This document shows positions 23,475 through 31,116 of a DNA stretch of 64,000 nt, piece after piece. Below the pieces are notes generated by a model that was not told the DNA's origin, did no database searches, and saw only the letters and a program-made list of their open reading frames with translations. How positions within the stretch are numbered: position 1 is the first letter of the stretch; each line of letters starts with the position of its first letter. Where the stretch lies: positions 216,597 through 280,596 of the forward strand of contig CALJKW010000050.1 of NCBI GenBank assembly GCA_937980205.1, in the 5' to 3' direction. Position numbers and translations under genes: made by a program. Source of the stretch: an uncultured Myxococcales bacterium. GTDB taxonomy: Bacteria > Myxococcota > Myxococcia > Myxococcales > Myxococcaceae.

Positions 23475-24551
23475 TCACGGCATTCGTCCGGCCACTGCGA
23501 CTCCTTGCGGCGAGGGCGTGACGGTGATGACGTCGAACAGCATCAGGCCGAAGCCGGCGAGCGCGAGGCACCCTGCGGCGATGAACAGGGCATTGGCGAC
23601 GACCGCGTTGTTCGCGACCGAGGTCTGCAGCTCGAGCGCCCGCGCTCGGGTGAGCATGCTGATGGCTCCGCCCCCGGCCTCCTGTACCGCGCGCTGGAAC
23701 TCTTCCCGGGAGCGTCGGCTGGCCACGCCCCACGCGCTGCCCAGGGCGGCGGCCACTGCGCCACCTGCGAGCAGGCTCAGACCCACGTACCGCCAGCGGT
23801 GCGAGACGGTCACCCGCTCCACTTGCGCGACCGGCGCAACTTCGCTGGGTGGGGCTTCCACGGGGCCCTGGGGCTGCGGAGCCAGTGAGGGGCGCTCTTC
23901 GTTTGCGGCGGGCGCGGTCACGGCAGGTGCCTCACTGAGGGAGGCATGCAGAGGCGCAGCTGCGCTGCCCTTCTCGAGAAGTGTCGAGCCGCGGCGATCG
24001 ATCAGCTCGTAGTGGTACTCGACGCCCGTGCCCGCCAGCTCGACGGTGCCCCCAGCCCGGGTCAAGGTTCGCTCCTTCCACGGCCCACCGTCTTCGCGGA
24101 AGTGCACGCGAACCTGATCGGTGACTCCCACCGGGTCTGCGACCCGAATGGTGAGCGCCACCAGCGCTTCGCGCGTCTGCGAGACCGTCGCGTCGCTCAC
24201 CAGCACCCCGTTCACCTGAACCCACTGGCGTGCGGCGGCCGCTGCTCCCAGCGGGTCGACCTCTGGGGGGCCTCGACCCGGGTCCAGGGCGAAGTAGCGG
24301 CGCCAGACGATTGTCGCCTCCTTGGCTTGCTTGAGGGCCGAAAGGCACTGCGCCCGAATTTCGAGCAGGGCGAGCAGGGTCTTGCGATCATGCTTGCCCG
24401 AGGACTCCGCCGCCTCTGTGAGCGCGAGCGCCTCGTTGTACCTGCCGGCCTCGAACAAGGGCCGGGCGCGCTCGACCAGCCAACCGCTTGCTGGGGCGCC
24501 GTCCGCGCTCGCCGGCGACGCGAGGAGGAGCACTGCGACGAGGAACCTCAC
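23475..24551 (-). CDS. TPR-like periplasmic/membrane protein with a C-terminal two-TM region
   Basis: 358 aa. Signal peptide MRFLVAVLLLASPASA. Residues ~25-90 form TPR-like helices (ARPLFEAGRYNEALALTEAAE, ALKQAKEATIVWRRYFALDP); a beta domain follows (VRVHFREDGGPWKERTLT), then a Pro-rich linker. Two hydrophobic segments (VGLSLLAGGAVAAALGSAW and ALFIAAGCLALAGFGLMLF) flank an Arg/Glu helix. The same plan, TPR domain then two TM segments around a short helix, recurs in the protein at 60106-60876. It may belong to the sigma-54 locus, 122 nt downstream of the Ig-like gene. Confidence 0.75.
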   Translation of the reverse strand: MRFLVAVLLLASPASADGAPASGWLVERARPLFEAGRYNEALALTEAAESSGKHDRKTLLALLEIRAQCLSALKQAKEATIVWRRYFALDPGRGPPEVDPLGAAAAARQWVQVNGVLVSDATVSQTREALVALTIRVADPVGVTDQVRVHFREDGGPWKERTLTRAGGTVELAGTGVEYHYELIDRRGSTLLEKGSAAAPLHASLSEAPAVTAPAANEERPSLAPQPQGPVEAPPSEVAPVAQVERVTVSHRWRYVGLSLLAGGAVAAALGSAWGVASRRSREEFQRAVQEAGGGAISMLTRARALELQTSVANNAVVANALFIAAGCLALAGFGLMLFDVITVTPSPQGVAVAGRMP

Positions 24552-24673
24552 GGCGGCTCACCATAGCCTACGTCCTCTTCCGCGCAGGAGCCCCCGTAGG
24601 GACCCGGTGCGAGGGCGTGCCGGCTTCGGGCTCGGCGGCGCCCGGAGCCGGCGCCGGAACAGGTGCAGCACGG

Positions 24674-25009
24674 TCAAGACACCCACGACGACCGCGTCGC
24701 GTGCAAGACCGCTTCGCAGCCGCCGGTCACGCGGCTGTCGAAGGGGGCCTCGCCGGTGACGAGCCGCCGGGTCAGCTGGAGGTTCGCCTGGGCCTTCAGC
24801 CCATCGAGATCGGTGACGACCGCGGTCAGCGTGTTCGACCCCTCCTCCAAAGGAACGATGGCAGAGAAGAACCCGGGCGCGAGAACCTCTCCCGCGCGTC
24901 CATTCACGCTGACCGCGCTGAGCGCTCTGCCGTCCGTGGTCCCGTACAGGGTCACCGAAGGAGTCGGTACGGTCGCGCCCGCCGGCGGTTCCAGAAACGA
25001 GATCTCCAC
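24674..25009 (-). CDS. 111-aa protein with one bacterial Ig-like domain
   Basis: GTG start 9 nt after the stop of the 353-aa gene, so cotranscribed with it. Residues 5-85 form an Ig-like domain of the glucodextranase-B type (FLEPPAGATVPTPSVTLYG, VSVNGRAGEVLAPGFFSAIV, LEEGSNTLTAVVTDLDG). No signal peptide is visible, so how it would reach the envelope is unclear. The last ~25 residues include a single Cys. Probably a small structural or secreted partner of the upstream protein. Confidence 0.6.
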   Translation of the reverse strand: MEISFLEPPAGATVPTPSVTLYGTTDGRALSAVSVNGRAGEVLAPGFFSAIVPLEEGSNTLTAVVTDLDGLKAQANLQLTRRLVTGEAPFDSRVTGGCEAVLHATRSSWVS

Positions 25010-25018
25010 CCTCAGACC

Positions 25019-26080
25019 TCAGACGCCAATCCGGGCTCGCCGGCGATCCGCCTCGAACTGGGACTCGAGGTCGCCGCGGCGCAGGGCCTCGTACAGGGTC
25101 TCGCCCGGGCTCAACGGGGTCAGCTTCAGCAGCGTGCTGGGGTCCCGCCCCGCAGCGCGCATCGAGGCGGTCTTCAGCGCCAGGTTGCTCTCGTTGATCG
25201 CGTAGGTCACTCCCAGAGACCTGTCTTCGACGACGAACTCCCGCTCCATCGGCGGCGGCGGGGCGCCGCGCGCGGCGAGGTAGCCCGGCGGCTCGGTCAT
25301 GAGCTCTTCGAGGCCGCACTCGGCCAGGCGCTTCTCAGCCAGGTCGTACCACTGACGGCTCTTGTACCGGGCCTCGGCCTGACCATCGCCCAGCCCCGGC
25401 GTCATCCCCCCGCCGGGGCGGCCCAGCGACGCCCTGACGGTGTCGAAGATCTGATTGCGCAGATCGCAGGCGGCGACTTCCTCGGCCGAGGTGTCGCGCC
25501 CGAGCCATGTCCGGTGACCCGCGTTGTCGAAGTTCTGGCTGATGAGCTTCGAGTTGTCTTGGAGCGCCGCCTGGTACGGCTCGCTGTCGCGCGTCAGGTA
25601 GGGGTTCATCGGGTGGTCGATCATGACCTGCTCGATCCGAGCGCTCGCGTCGGTCGAGAGCCGGCCAGAGTCCTGGAGGTCGAGCAGGAACAGACGCTCC
25701 GACGGAGTGAGCCCTTTCGCTGACAGCTGCTCGATGCAGCTCTCCAGCCGAGCGCCGTCGATCGGCAGGCACGGGGGCAGCCGCTCCTCGAGCGCACGGT
25801 AGACCTTCCCGCCGCGCAGCTTCTCGGCCAGAGCGGTCTGCTGGAATTCGTCGTCGGCGTTCGGTGCGTCCCGGCGACCCGCTCCCGGCGCCCCGACCGC
25901 GCCTTCGAAGCGGTCGCCGGCGTGCCCGGACCGCTCGAGCGCCTCGAGCCTGGCGACCGCCTCGGCCCGCTGTGCCGCGGCCGCAGCGAGGGCCTGCTCG
26001 GCCTCGGTCAGACGGCGGCGGGCTTCCGCCGCGTCCAGGTTGAATGACGTGCTGCCGTGAGCTGCATCGATGCGTGACAT
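25019..26080 (-). CDS. 353-aa hypothetical protein under a sigma-54 promoter
   Basis: ATG 26080 chosen because the -24/-12 promoter lies 38-53 nt upstream; the open frame to 26989 runs through that promoter and under the antisense activator gene. Residues ~15-50 form a coiled coil (AEARRRLTEAEQALAAAAAQ). The remainder is soluble and mixed, with IEQVMIDHPMNPYLTRDSEPY, WYDLAEKRLAECGLEELM and a C-terminal GETLYEALRRGDLESQF segment. No signal peptide, no recognised domain, Cys residues scattered. The proline-rich patch (ARGAPPPPMEREF) marks a domain border. It may be a substrate or structural part of the locus controlled by the adjacent FHA activator. Confidence 0.75.
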   Translation of the reverse strand: MSRIDAAHGSTSFNLDAAEARRRLTEAEQALAAAAAQRAEAVARLEALERSGHAGDRFEGAVGAPGAGRRDAPNADDEFQQTALAEKLRGGKVYRALEERLPPCLPIDGARLESCIEQLSAKGLTPSERLFLLDLQDSGRLSTDASARIEQVMIDHPMNPYLTRDSEPYQAALQDNSKLISQNFDNAGHRTWLGRDTSAEEVAACDLRNQIFDTVRASLGRPGGGMTPGLGDGQAEARYKSRQWYDLAEKRLAECGLEELMTEPPGYLAARGAPPPPMEREFVVEDRSLGVTYAINESNLALKTASMRAAGRDPSTLLKLTPLSPGETLYEALRRGDLESQFEADRRRARIGV

Positions 26081-26117
26081 GTCGGCTCCTGTCGGGTTGA
26101 GCTGCCGCGGGTGAGGT

Positions 26118-26133
26118 AGCAACCCGAGAGCCA
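26118..26133 (-). promoter_or_regulatory. Sigma-54 (-24/-12) promoter of the 353-aa gene
   Basis: On the minus strand: TGGCTCTCGGGTTGCT, i.e. GG-N10-GC with an intact TTGC -12 element and TGGC -24 element (consensus TGGCACGNNNNTTGCW). Transcription would start near 26105, 25 nt before the ATG. Confidence 0.7.
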
Positions 26134-26277
26134 CGCGGCGGCGGCCAGCCCAGGCACCCTTGTGAAGCGCAATCGCAGGGTGGAGTGCCCGGGTCCGCTC
26201 CGACTGTCGCGGCGCTGAGACGTGACGCTGGCCCGCCTCGCGCGTGAGCTGTTGGCTCCCGATCGCCTGCACGGCCA

Positions 26278-27558
26278 CTACGTCTTGATGCCGGCGACCT
26301 TCAGCATCCGGTAGAACCGTGCCCGAGACACAGCGGCCCGCTTGGCCGCTTCCGTCACGTTGCCGTTCGTCTCCTCCAGCAAGCGGCTCAGGTAGTTGCG
26401 CTGAAATTGCTCGACGACTCGGGCCTGGGCCTCGTCGAACGACTTGACCGTCGAATGACCGATGGCCAGCTCGTCTTCTCCGACGCGCACGTAGCGCTCG
26501 ACCACGTTCTTCAGCTCCCGCACGTTTCCTGGCCAGGAGTGACCCTCGAGGCGCTCCATGAGATCGGCCGGCAACGCCGCCGCGCGGCCAATGGCCCTGG
26601 CAAAATGCCGCGCGAGCGGCCTTATGTCTTGGGCTCGGACCCTCAACGGAGGGACCTCCACGGCGAACACCGCCAGGCGGAAATAGAGATCGGCGCGAAA
26701 CTGGCCGGCGGCGACGCGCTCTTCCAAGGGGGCCCGGGAAGAGGCCACGATTCGCACGTCGGCACGCAGCTCGTGCTCCGCGCCCACCGGGCGGTACGTC
26801 TGGGCGTCGAGCATGCGCAGCAGCACGGGCTGCAGCTCGAGCGGCAACTCGCCCACCTCGTCGAGGTAGAGCGTGCCGCCCTCCGCCGCCTGGAGCAGGC
26901 CAGGCCGCGCCTGGACCGCCCCGGTGAAGGCCCCCTTCTCGTAGCCGAAGAGCGTGGCTTCGATCAGCTCGCGATTCACGGCCGCGCATTGCAGCACCAC
27001 GAAAGGCTTCTTCGCCCGCGGTGACAGGCGGTGCAGGACCTGGGCGATGACGTCTTTGCCCACGCCGGTCTCGCCCATCAGCAGGACGCTCGTCGGGGTG
27101 GGCGCGACCCGCGACACGAACGCCAGCACCGCCTTGAGCGCGTGCGAAGAGCCCACCACTCCCAGCTTCTCGAATGACGGCCCGTCACCGTCGAGTGGAT
27201 CGCCGGGGCGCACGCAGATGACCGAGCGGCCGAGCTCGAGGAAGGAGCCCGGCGGAAGGCGCACCCGTTCGACGCGTGCTCCGAGGTAGAAGGTGCCATT
27301 GGCACTGCCCAGGTCGATCACTTCGACGCCGCGGCTGGTCCTACGGAGCGAGAGGTGCCGGCGCGAGACGGCGCCGTCATCGAGCACCAGGTCCGAGCCT
27401 GCATCGCTCCCCACCACCAGTGAGCCGGTCAACAGCACGCGCTTTCGAGCCGATTTGCCCTGCACGCATTCGACCACCAGCGGCCCACCGTTTCCTGGAG
27501 GTTCCAGGAGCAGCTCGTCGGTGGCCTGCTGCCGCTCGGGATTGCTCATGTCAGCCAT
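26278..27558 (-). CDS. FHA-domain sigma-54-dependent activator (enhancer-binding protein)
   Basis: 426 aa. FHA domain (residues ~28-118) with the phosphothreonine-binding GS...SRRHLSL and DLGSANGTF motifs. AAA+ domain: Walker A GETGVGKD (162-169), sigma-54-contacting GAFTGA (209-214), Walker B TLYLDEVGE (229-237). Fis-type HTH at the end (NGNVTEAAKRAAVSRARFYRML). It reads a Thr-phosphorylated signal and remodels sigma-54 RNA polymerase; FHA-type activators of this kind are a myxobacterial hallmark. The PEGA Ser/Thr kinase at 43149 is a plausible input. Its likely targets are the -24/-12 promoters at 26118, 33737 and 48372. It may be autoregulated from 27763. Confidence 0.97.
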   Translation of the reverse strand: MADMSNPERQQATDELLLEPPGNGGPLVVECVQGKSARKRVLLTGSLVVGSDAGSDLVLDDGAVSRRHLSLRRTSRGVEVIDLGSANGTFYLGARVERVRLPPGSFLELGRSVICVRPGDPLDGDGPSFEKLGVVGSSHALKAVLAFVSRVAPTPTSVLLMGETGVGKDVIAQVLHRLSPRAKKPFVVLQCAAVNRELIEATLFGYEKGAFTGAVQARPGLLQAAEGGTLYLDEVGELPLELQPVLLRMLDAQTYRPVGAEHELRADVRIVASSRAPLEERVAAGQFRADLYFRLAVFAVEVPPLRVRAQDIRPLARHFARAIGRAAALPADLMERLEGHSWPGNVRELKNVVERYVRVGEDELAIGHSTVKSFDEAQARVVEQFQRNYLSRLLEETNGNVTEAAKRAAVSRARFYRMLKVAGIKT

Positions 27559-27976
27559 TGGGCTCGTCGTGACGAAGAGCGTGCGCCGGTCGTGGAGCTT
27601 GCCAGAAGCCGAACCGGCAGCCCACTTCTGCGTTCATAGGACCCGCGTCGTCCGCGGCGCGGCGGAGCTCTGCGAAATCGCCGGTGACGGGGGACGAAGG
27701 CGGGGCGTCGTAGTGCATCGGTGGGGGACATGGTGGTTGCTGGAATCGATGCGACCACCAGGAGCAACCGGCCGGCCAGCGACTCGGGCTGCTCTGGCGT
27801 TCGATTTGTCTCGCCTTGCGCAGGTCCAGGTGCGCGGCCTGGACGCTCCAATCGACTCGGCCGAGCGACGGCGGGTGGGTCGTCTCAGCAGCGCGACTGT
27901 CATGGGTGGCGAATGCGGCCAATCTCGAGCCTCTGTCGATCTCGACCGCACGGCCGCCCTGTGCGCGGCGCGCGGC
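27559..27976. other. Divergent intergenic region
   Basis: 418 nt between the activator gene and the G8-domain gene. It contains a candidate minus-strand sigma-54 promoter at 27763-27778. On the plus strand only a weak -24-like TGGC with TTGT at the -12 position is seen (around 27795), so how the G8 gene is driven is unclear. Open frames here lack protein-like character. Confidence 0.6.
27763..27778 (-). promoter_or_regulatory. Candidate sigma-54 promoter of the FHA activator gene
   Basis: Minus strand TGGCCGGCCGGTTGCT: GG-N10-GC spacing with perfect TTGCT at -12, but CGGC replaces ACG(A/G) after TGGC. It would give a leader of ~190 nt before the activator ATG. Weaker than the other three sites. 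Confidence 0.4.
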
Positions 27977-30900
27977 ATGAGGGTTGCTCGAGCGCCGCGG
28001 ATGATCCTCCGACAGCTGTCTTTGATCGCATTCGCGGCGCTCTCCTGCGGCCCTCTCGACGCTCACGAACAGCAGCCCGACCCGGGCGAGACCGGCTCGA
28101 GCTCTGCAGCGCTCGCCGTCACCGGCCAAATCGACGGTGTCAGCGATACGGCCACTGGAGCCGAGGTTCGCGGGTGGGCCTGTCAGACCGGCGTCAACGC
28201 GAGCATCAAGGTGCATCTCTATGCCGGAGCCTCCGCTTTCTCGGGCGGCACCTACGTGACCTGGGCGACCGCCGATCAGCCATCTGAACCGAGCATCTCC
28301 GCCGCGTGCGGAACCGCGGGAAAGCCGCATCGCTTCGTGATCGAGGTCAGCCGCGACAAGCTGACCCCGAACCTGGGTCGAACCGTCTTCGTGCACGGGA
28401 TCAGAACGGCCGGCACCGCCACCACCAACTCCGCCCTCAACCGATCGGGCGTCTTTCGCCTGCCGGCCAGGGTCCCGTATCTGCTCTCGGAGAAGGTGCC
28501 GAGCTCCGCTGGGCCGCGGTTTCAGCTGCTCATCCCCAGCGGTGAGCGGGTCACCATCGACAAGAGCGTCGACATCGGCATCATCAACGTCGGCGGCGCA
28601 CTGGTCTGCCCGACCACCGGGAGCTTCGTGATCTCCTCACAGGGCATTCTCGTCGAAGGGCCGAATTCGGTCTTCGAGTGTGGCTCGTCAGCCGCTGCGC
28701 GCTTCAACGGCAAGTTGAGTGTCGTTCTGAAGCCGGGCGCCGAGCTGGTGTCTCGAATGCACCCGGGCCACTCGATGGGCGAGCGCGCCTTCGCAGCGAT
28801 GGCGGGGGGCACGATTCGCCTGTTCGGCGACGGCAGGAAGGCGGGGTTCACCCGGCTCGGTGCCCAGATCTCTGCTGGCGATCGAGCCTTCACCGTGCCG
28901 AGCACGGCCGGCTGGGAAGTGGGGGACCTCGTCGTCGTCGGCCCGTCCGGCTTCGACCCCCACGAAGCGGAGGAGCGGACCGTCACGGCGGTACGGGGAA
29001 GCCTCGTCGAGGTCAGCGCGCCGTTTCTCTACCCGCATTTCGGCCGCACCGAGACGTATTCCAATGGCACCCGGCAGTGGACGCTCGACGAGCGCGCCGA
29101 GGTCGCGAACCTCACTCGGAACATCAAGATTGAATCTGCCGGAACGGACGCCGACCTCGACGCCGCGAAGCTCGGTGCCCACATGATGACGATGGCGGGC
29201 GCTTTCGCCTACGTCGACGGAGTCGAGCTCGTCCGCATGGGACAGATGGGCAAGCTGGGGCGATACCCCTTTCACTGGCACCTCGCCGGCCCTGTCGCCG
29301 GGCAGTTCATCAAGAACTCGAGCATCAGGAGCTCATACCAGCGCTGCCTCAGCATTCATGGCACTCATGGCGCGCTGGTCGAAGGCAATGTCTGCTACAA
29401 CCACTTCGGTCACGGGTACTTCCTCGAGAACGGGGGCGAGACGAAGAACGTCATACGCAAGAACCTCTCGATGCTTTCGAAGCAGATTCCGCTCGAAAAG
29501 GCCCTGCTGATCTCCGACTTCTGCACCGGGAAGCTGTTGCCTACCGGCGTGTGCAACCCCATCAACGACCAGCGCTTCGCTGCCTCGAGCGGATTCTGGA
29601 TCTCGAACCCAGACAATGTCGTCACCGACAACGTCGCATCGGGCGCCGAGGGGACGGGATTCTGGATGTCGTTCAGTCAGAAGCTCGTCTGCCAGGGCCA
29701 GCATTGCGACCACCCGCTGAGCATGCCCAGCGGTACGGCGGTCTTTCCGGCTCGAATCGTTCAGACTGCCTTTTCGGGCAATGTCGCTCACAGCGCGAAG
29801 CTCGGCATGTCCTGGGATGGGGCGGCCGACGGGGCGCTCACGGGCAACCCCATGCACCCCTCCGACCGGTTCATCGTGCCCTCAGTGTACCTGCCGCAGG
29901 GACGCACCGACACGTCGCAGCCGCTTCCGCGGTTCGACAACCTGAGGGTCTTCAAGAACATCGCTGGTATCTACGTTCGCGCCACGACCGTGACGTTCTC
30001 GAATCTGGTCGCCGCCGACAACGGGCTGGCGCTGTTCTTTGCCTTCAACCAAGTCGTCGAGAGCTCAGCCATCGTGGCGCTCAGCTCGAACCATTCGACC
30101 AGAGACCTCGACTACCTGAAGCCCAGAATGCCCGCGCGGTCGAGATTTCACGGAATCCGGCTGTATGACGGCCCCTTCGAGCTTCGGGGCGTTCACTTTG
30201 CCGGGTTCCCCAGTCAACCGCTCATTCACAACGGGTGGAATGTCAGCCCGGTGCCCTTCCTCAACGTCGGCGGCGTGAATCGGTGGCGCAACGCCGTCGA
30301 GCAGCTCACCTTCGCTCCGGAGCCGTACCAGAAGTTCCAGATCGCTCCTCCGGCTGACTTGTCAGGCGATGCGGCCCTCACGTCCGCAATTCTAGACATC
30401 GACGGAACGCTGGCGGGGCTGCCCGGCAAGACGGTCGTGCCAGACCATCCCTTCAATCGCGACCCTTCGTGCGTGCCGGTGTCGGGCAACTCTGCGCTGC
30501 GCTGTGCGTACCGGGTTGGCACCTTGCGTTTCTCGAGCACGCAACCGGCGCCGTCCACCTTGAACAACATGGTGCTGACCCTCACCAGAGCGGGGCCGGA
30601 CGGTAGCGTCAGCACATCCGGCGACGGAAGGATCCAGCTCAACAAGACGAACCTCATTCTCGGGGCCTCATCTGCGTACACCTACGAGCTCGCGTTCCCC
30701 GCCGGCTTCGCTCCGAACCCGCTGCGCTTGCTCTACACGGCAGATGATCACGGCGCGGTCAGCCCGGTCGTGAAGCTCGCCGGCCTTCACCCCAGCTGCA
30801 GCTTCGCCCAGGCCATGCCCGTTTCCACGCTCGCCGCTCTGCGCGCCATGGGCACCGCCGGCTTCAGTGGGCATACCGCGGCGTGGTTCGCCGACTCGTC

Positions 30901-31069
30901 GGGTGTCTACATGCGCTTCAACCCCTCGAACAGGTCGAACATCAACACCTCACTGCATGCTCCCTTCGCGACCAACGGGGGCATCTCGTTTCCCTGCCCC
31001 GGCGCTCCAGTCGGCGGCTCGGGGCAGGCCCTCGACCTCGAGCCGGACCCGCCCGAGCCCGAGCCCTGA
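27977..31069 (+). CDS. G8-domain/CEMIP-like right-handed beta-helix lipoprotein
   Basis: 1030 aa from ATG 27977 (28001 is also possible); the frame opens earlier, at 27293, but that part is antisense to the activator. Lipoprotein-like start ILRQLSLIAFAALSC. Residues ~45-145 form an unknown beta domain (GEVRGWACQTG-like). Then comes a G8-like region (INVGGALVCPTTGSFVIS, GTIRLFGDG) and a parallel beta-helix with the CEMIP/TMEM2 hallmark: RYPFHWHLAG (His433, His435), CLSIHGTHGALVEGNVCYNH and GHGYFLENGGE. Animal CEMIP/TMEM2 proteins cleave hyaluronan, so a polysaccharide-binding or -cleaving surface role is plausible. Ends with an acidic/Pro tail (EPDPPEPEP). Convergent with the MYXO-CTERM gene. 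Confidence 0.85.
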   Translation: MRVARAPRMILRQLSLIAFAALSCGPLDAHEQQPDPGETGSSSAALAVTGQIDGVSDTATGAEVRGWACQTGVNASIKVHLYAGASAFSGGTYVTWATADQPSEPSISAACGTAGKPHRFVIEVSRDKLTPNLGRTVFVHGIRTAGTATTNSALNRSGVFRLPARVPYLLSEKVPSSAGPRFQLLIPSGERVTIDKSVDIGIINVGGALVCPTTGSFVISSQGILVEGPNSVFECGSSAAARFNGKLSVVLKPGAELVSRMHPGHSMGERAFAAMAGGTIRLFGDGRKAGFTRLGAQISAGDRAFTVPSTAGWEVGDLVVVGPSGFDPHEAEERTVTAVRGSLVEVSAPFLYPHFGRTETYSNGTRQWTLDERAEVANLTRNIKIESAGTDADLDAAKLGAHMMTMAGAFAYVDGVELVRMGQMGKLGRYPFHWHLAGPVAGQFIKNSSIRSSYQRCLSIHGTHGALVEGNVCYNHFGHGYFLENGGETKNVIRKNLSMLSKQIPLEKALLISDFCTGKLLPTGVCNPINDQRFAASSGFWISNPDNVVTDNVASGAEGTGFWMSFSQKLVCQGQHCDHPLSMPSGTAVFPARIVQTAFSGNVAHSAKLGMSWDGAADGALTGNPMHPSDRFIVPSVYLPQGRTDTSQPLPRFDNLRVFKNIAGIYVRATTVTFSNLVAADNGLALFFAFNQVVESSAIVALSSNHSTRDLDYLKPRMPARSRFHGIRLYDGPFELRGVHFAGFPSQPLIHNGWNVSPVPFLNVGGVNRWRNAVEQLTFAPEPYQKFQIAPPADLSGDAALTSAILDIDGTLAGLPGKTVVPDHPFNRDPSCVPVSGNSALRCAYRVGTLRFSSTQPAPSTLNNMVLTLTRAGPDGSVSTSGDGRIQLNKTNLILGASSAYTYELAFPAGFAPNPLRLLYTADDHGAVSPVVKLAGLHPSCSFAQAMPVSTLAALRAMGTAGFSGHTAAWFADSSGVYMRFNPSNRSNINTSLHAPFATNGGISFPCPGAPVGGSGQALDLEPDPPEPEP

Positions 31070-31116
31070 CCCGCTCGCCCCGAACAGCCGGCGCACGCTC
31101 GACATTCTGCCGCGGG

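Noticed and set aside
26081..26989. N-terminal extension of the 353-aa gene
   Set aside because: It would run through the sigma-54 promoter and lie in another frame of the activator gene; composition is Arg/Ala-rich.
27293..27976. N-terminal 228 codons of the longest frame of the G8-domain gene
   Set aside because: Antisense to the FHA activator start and the intergenic region; the lipoprotein signal begins only at 27977/28001.
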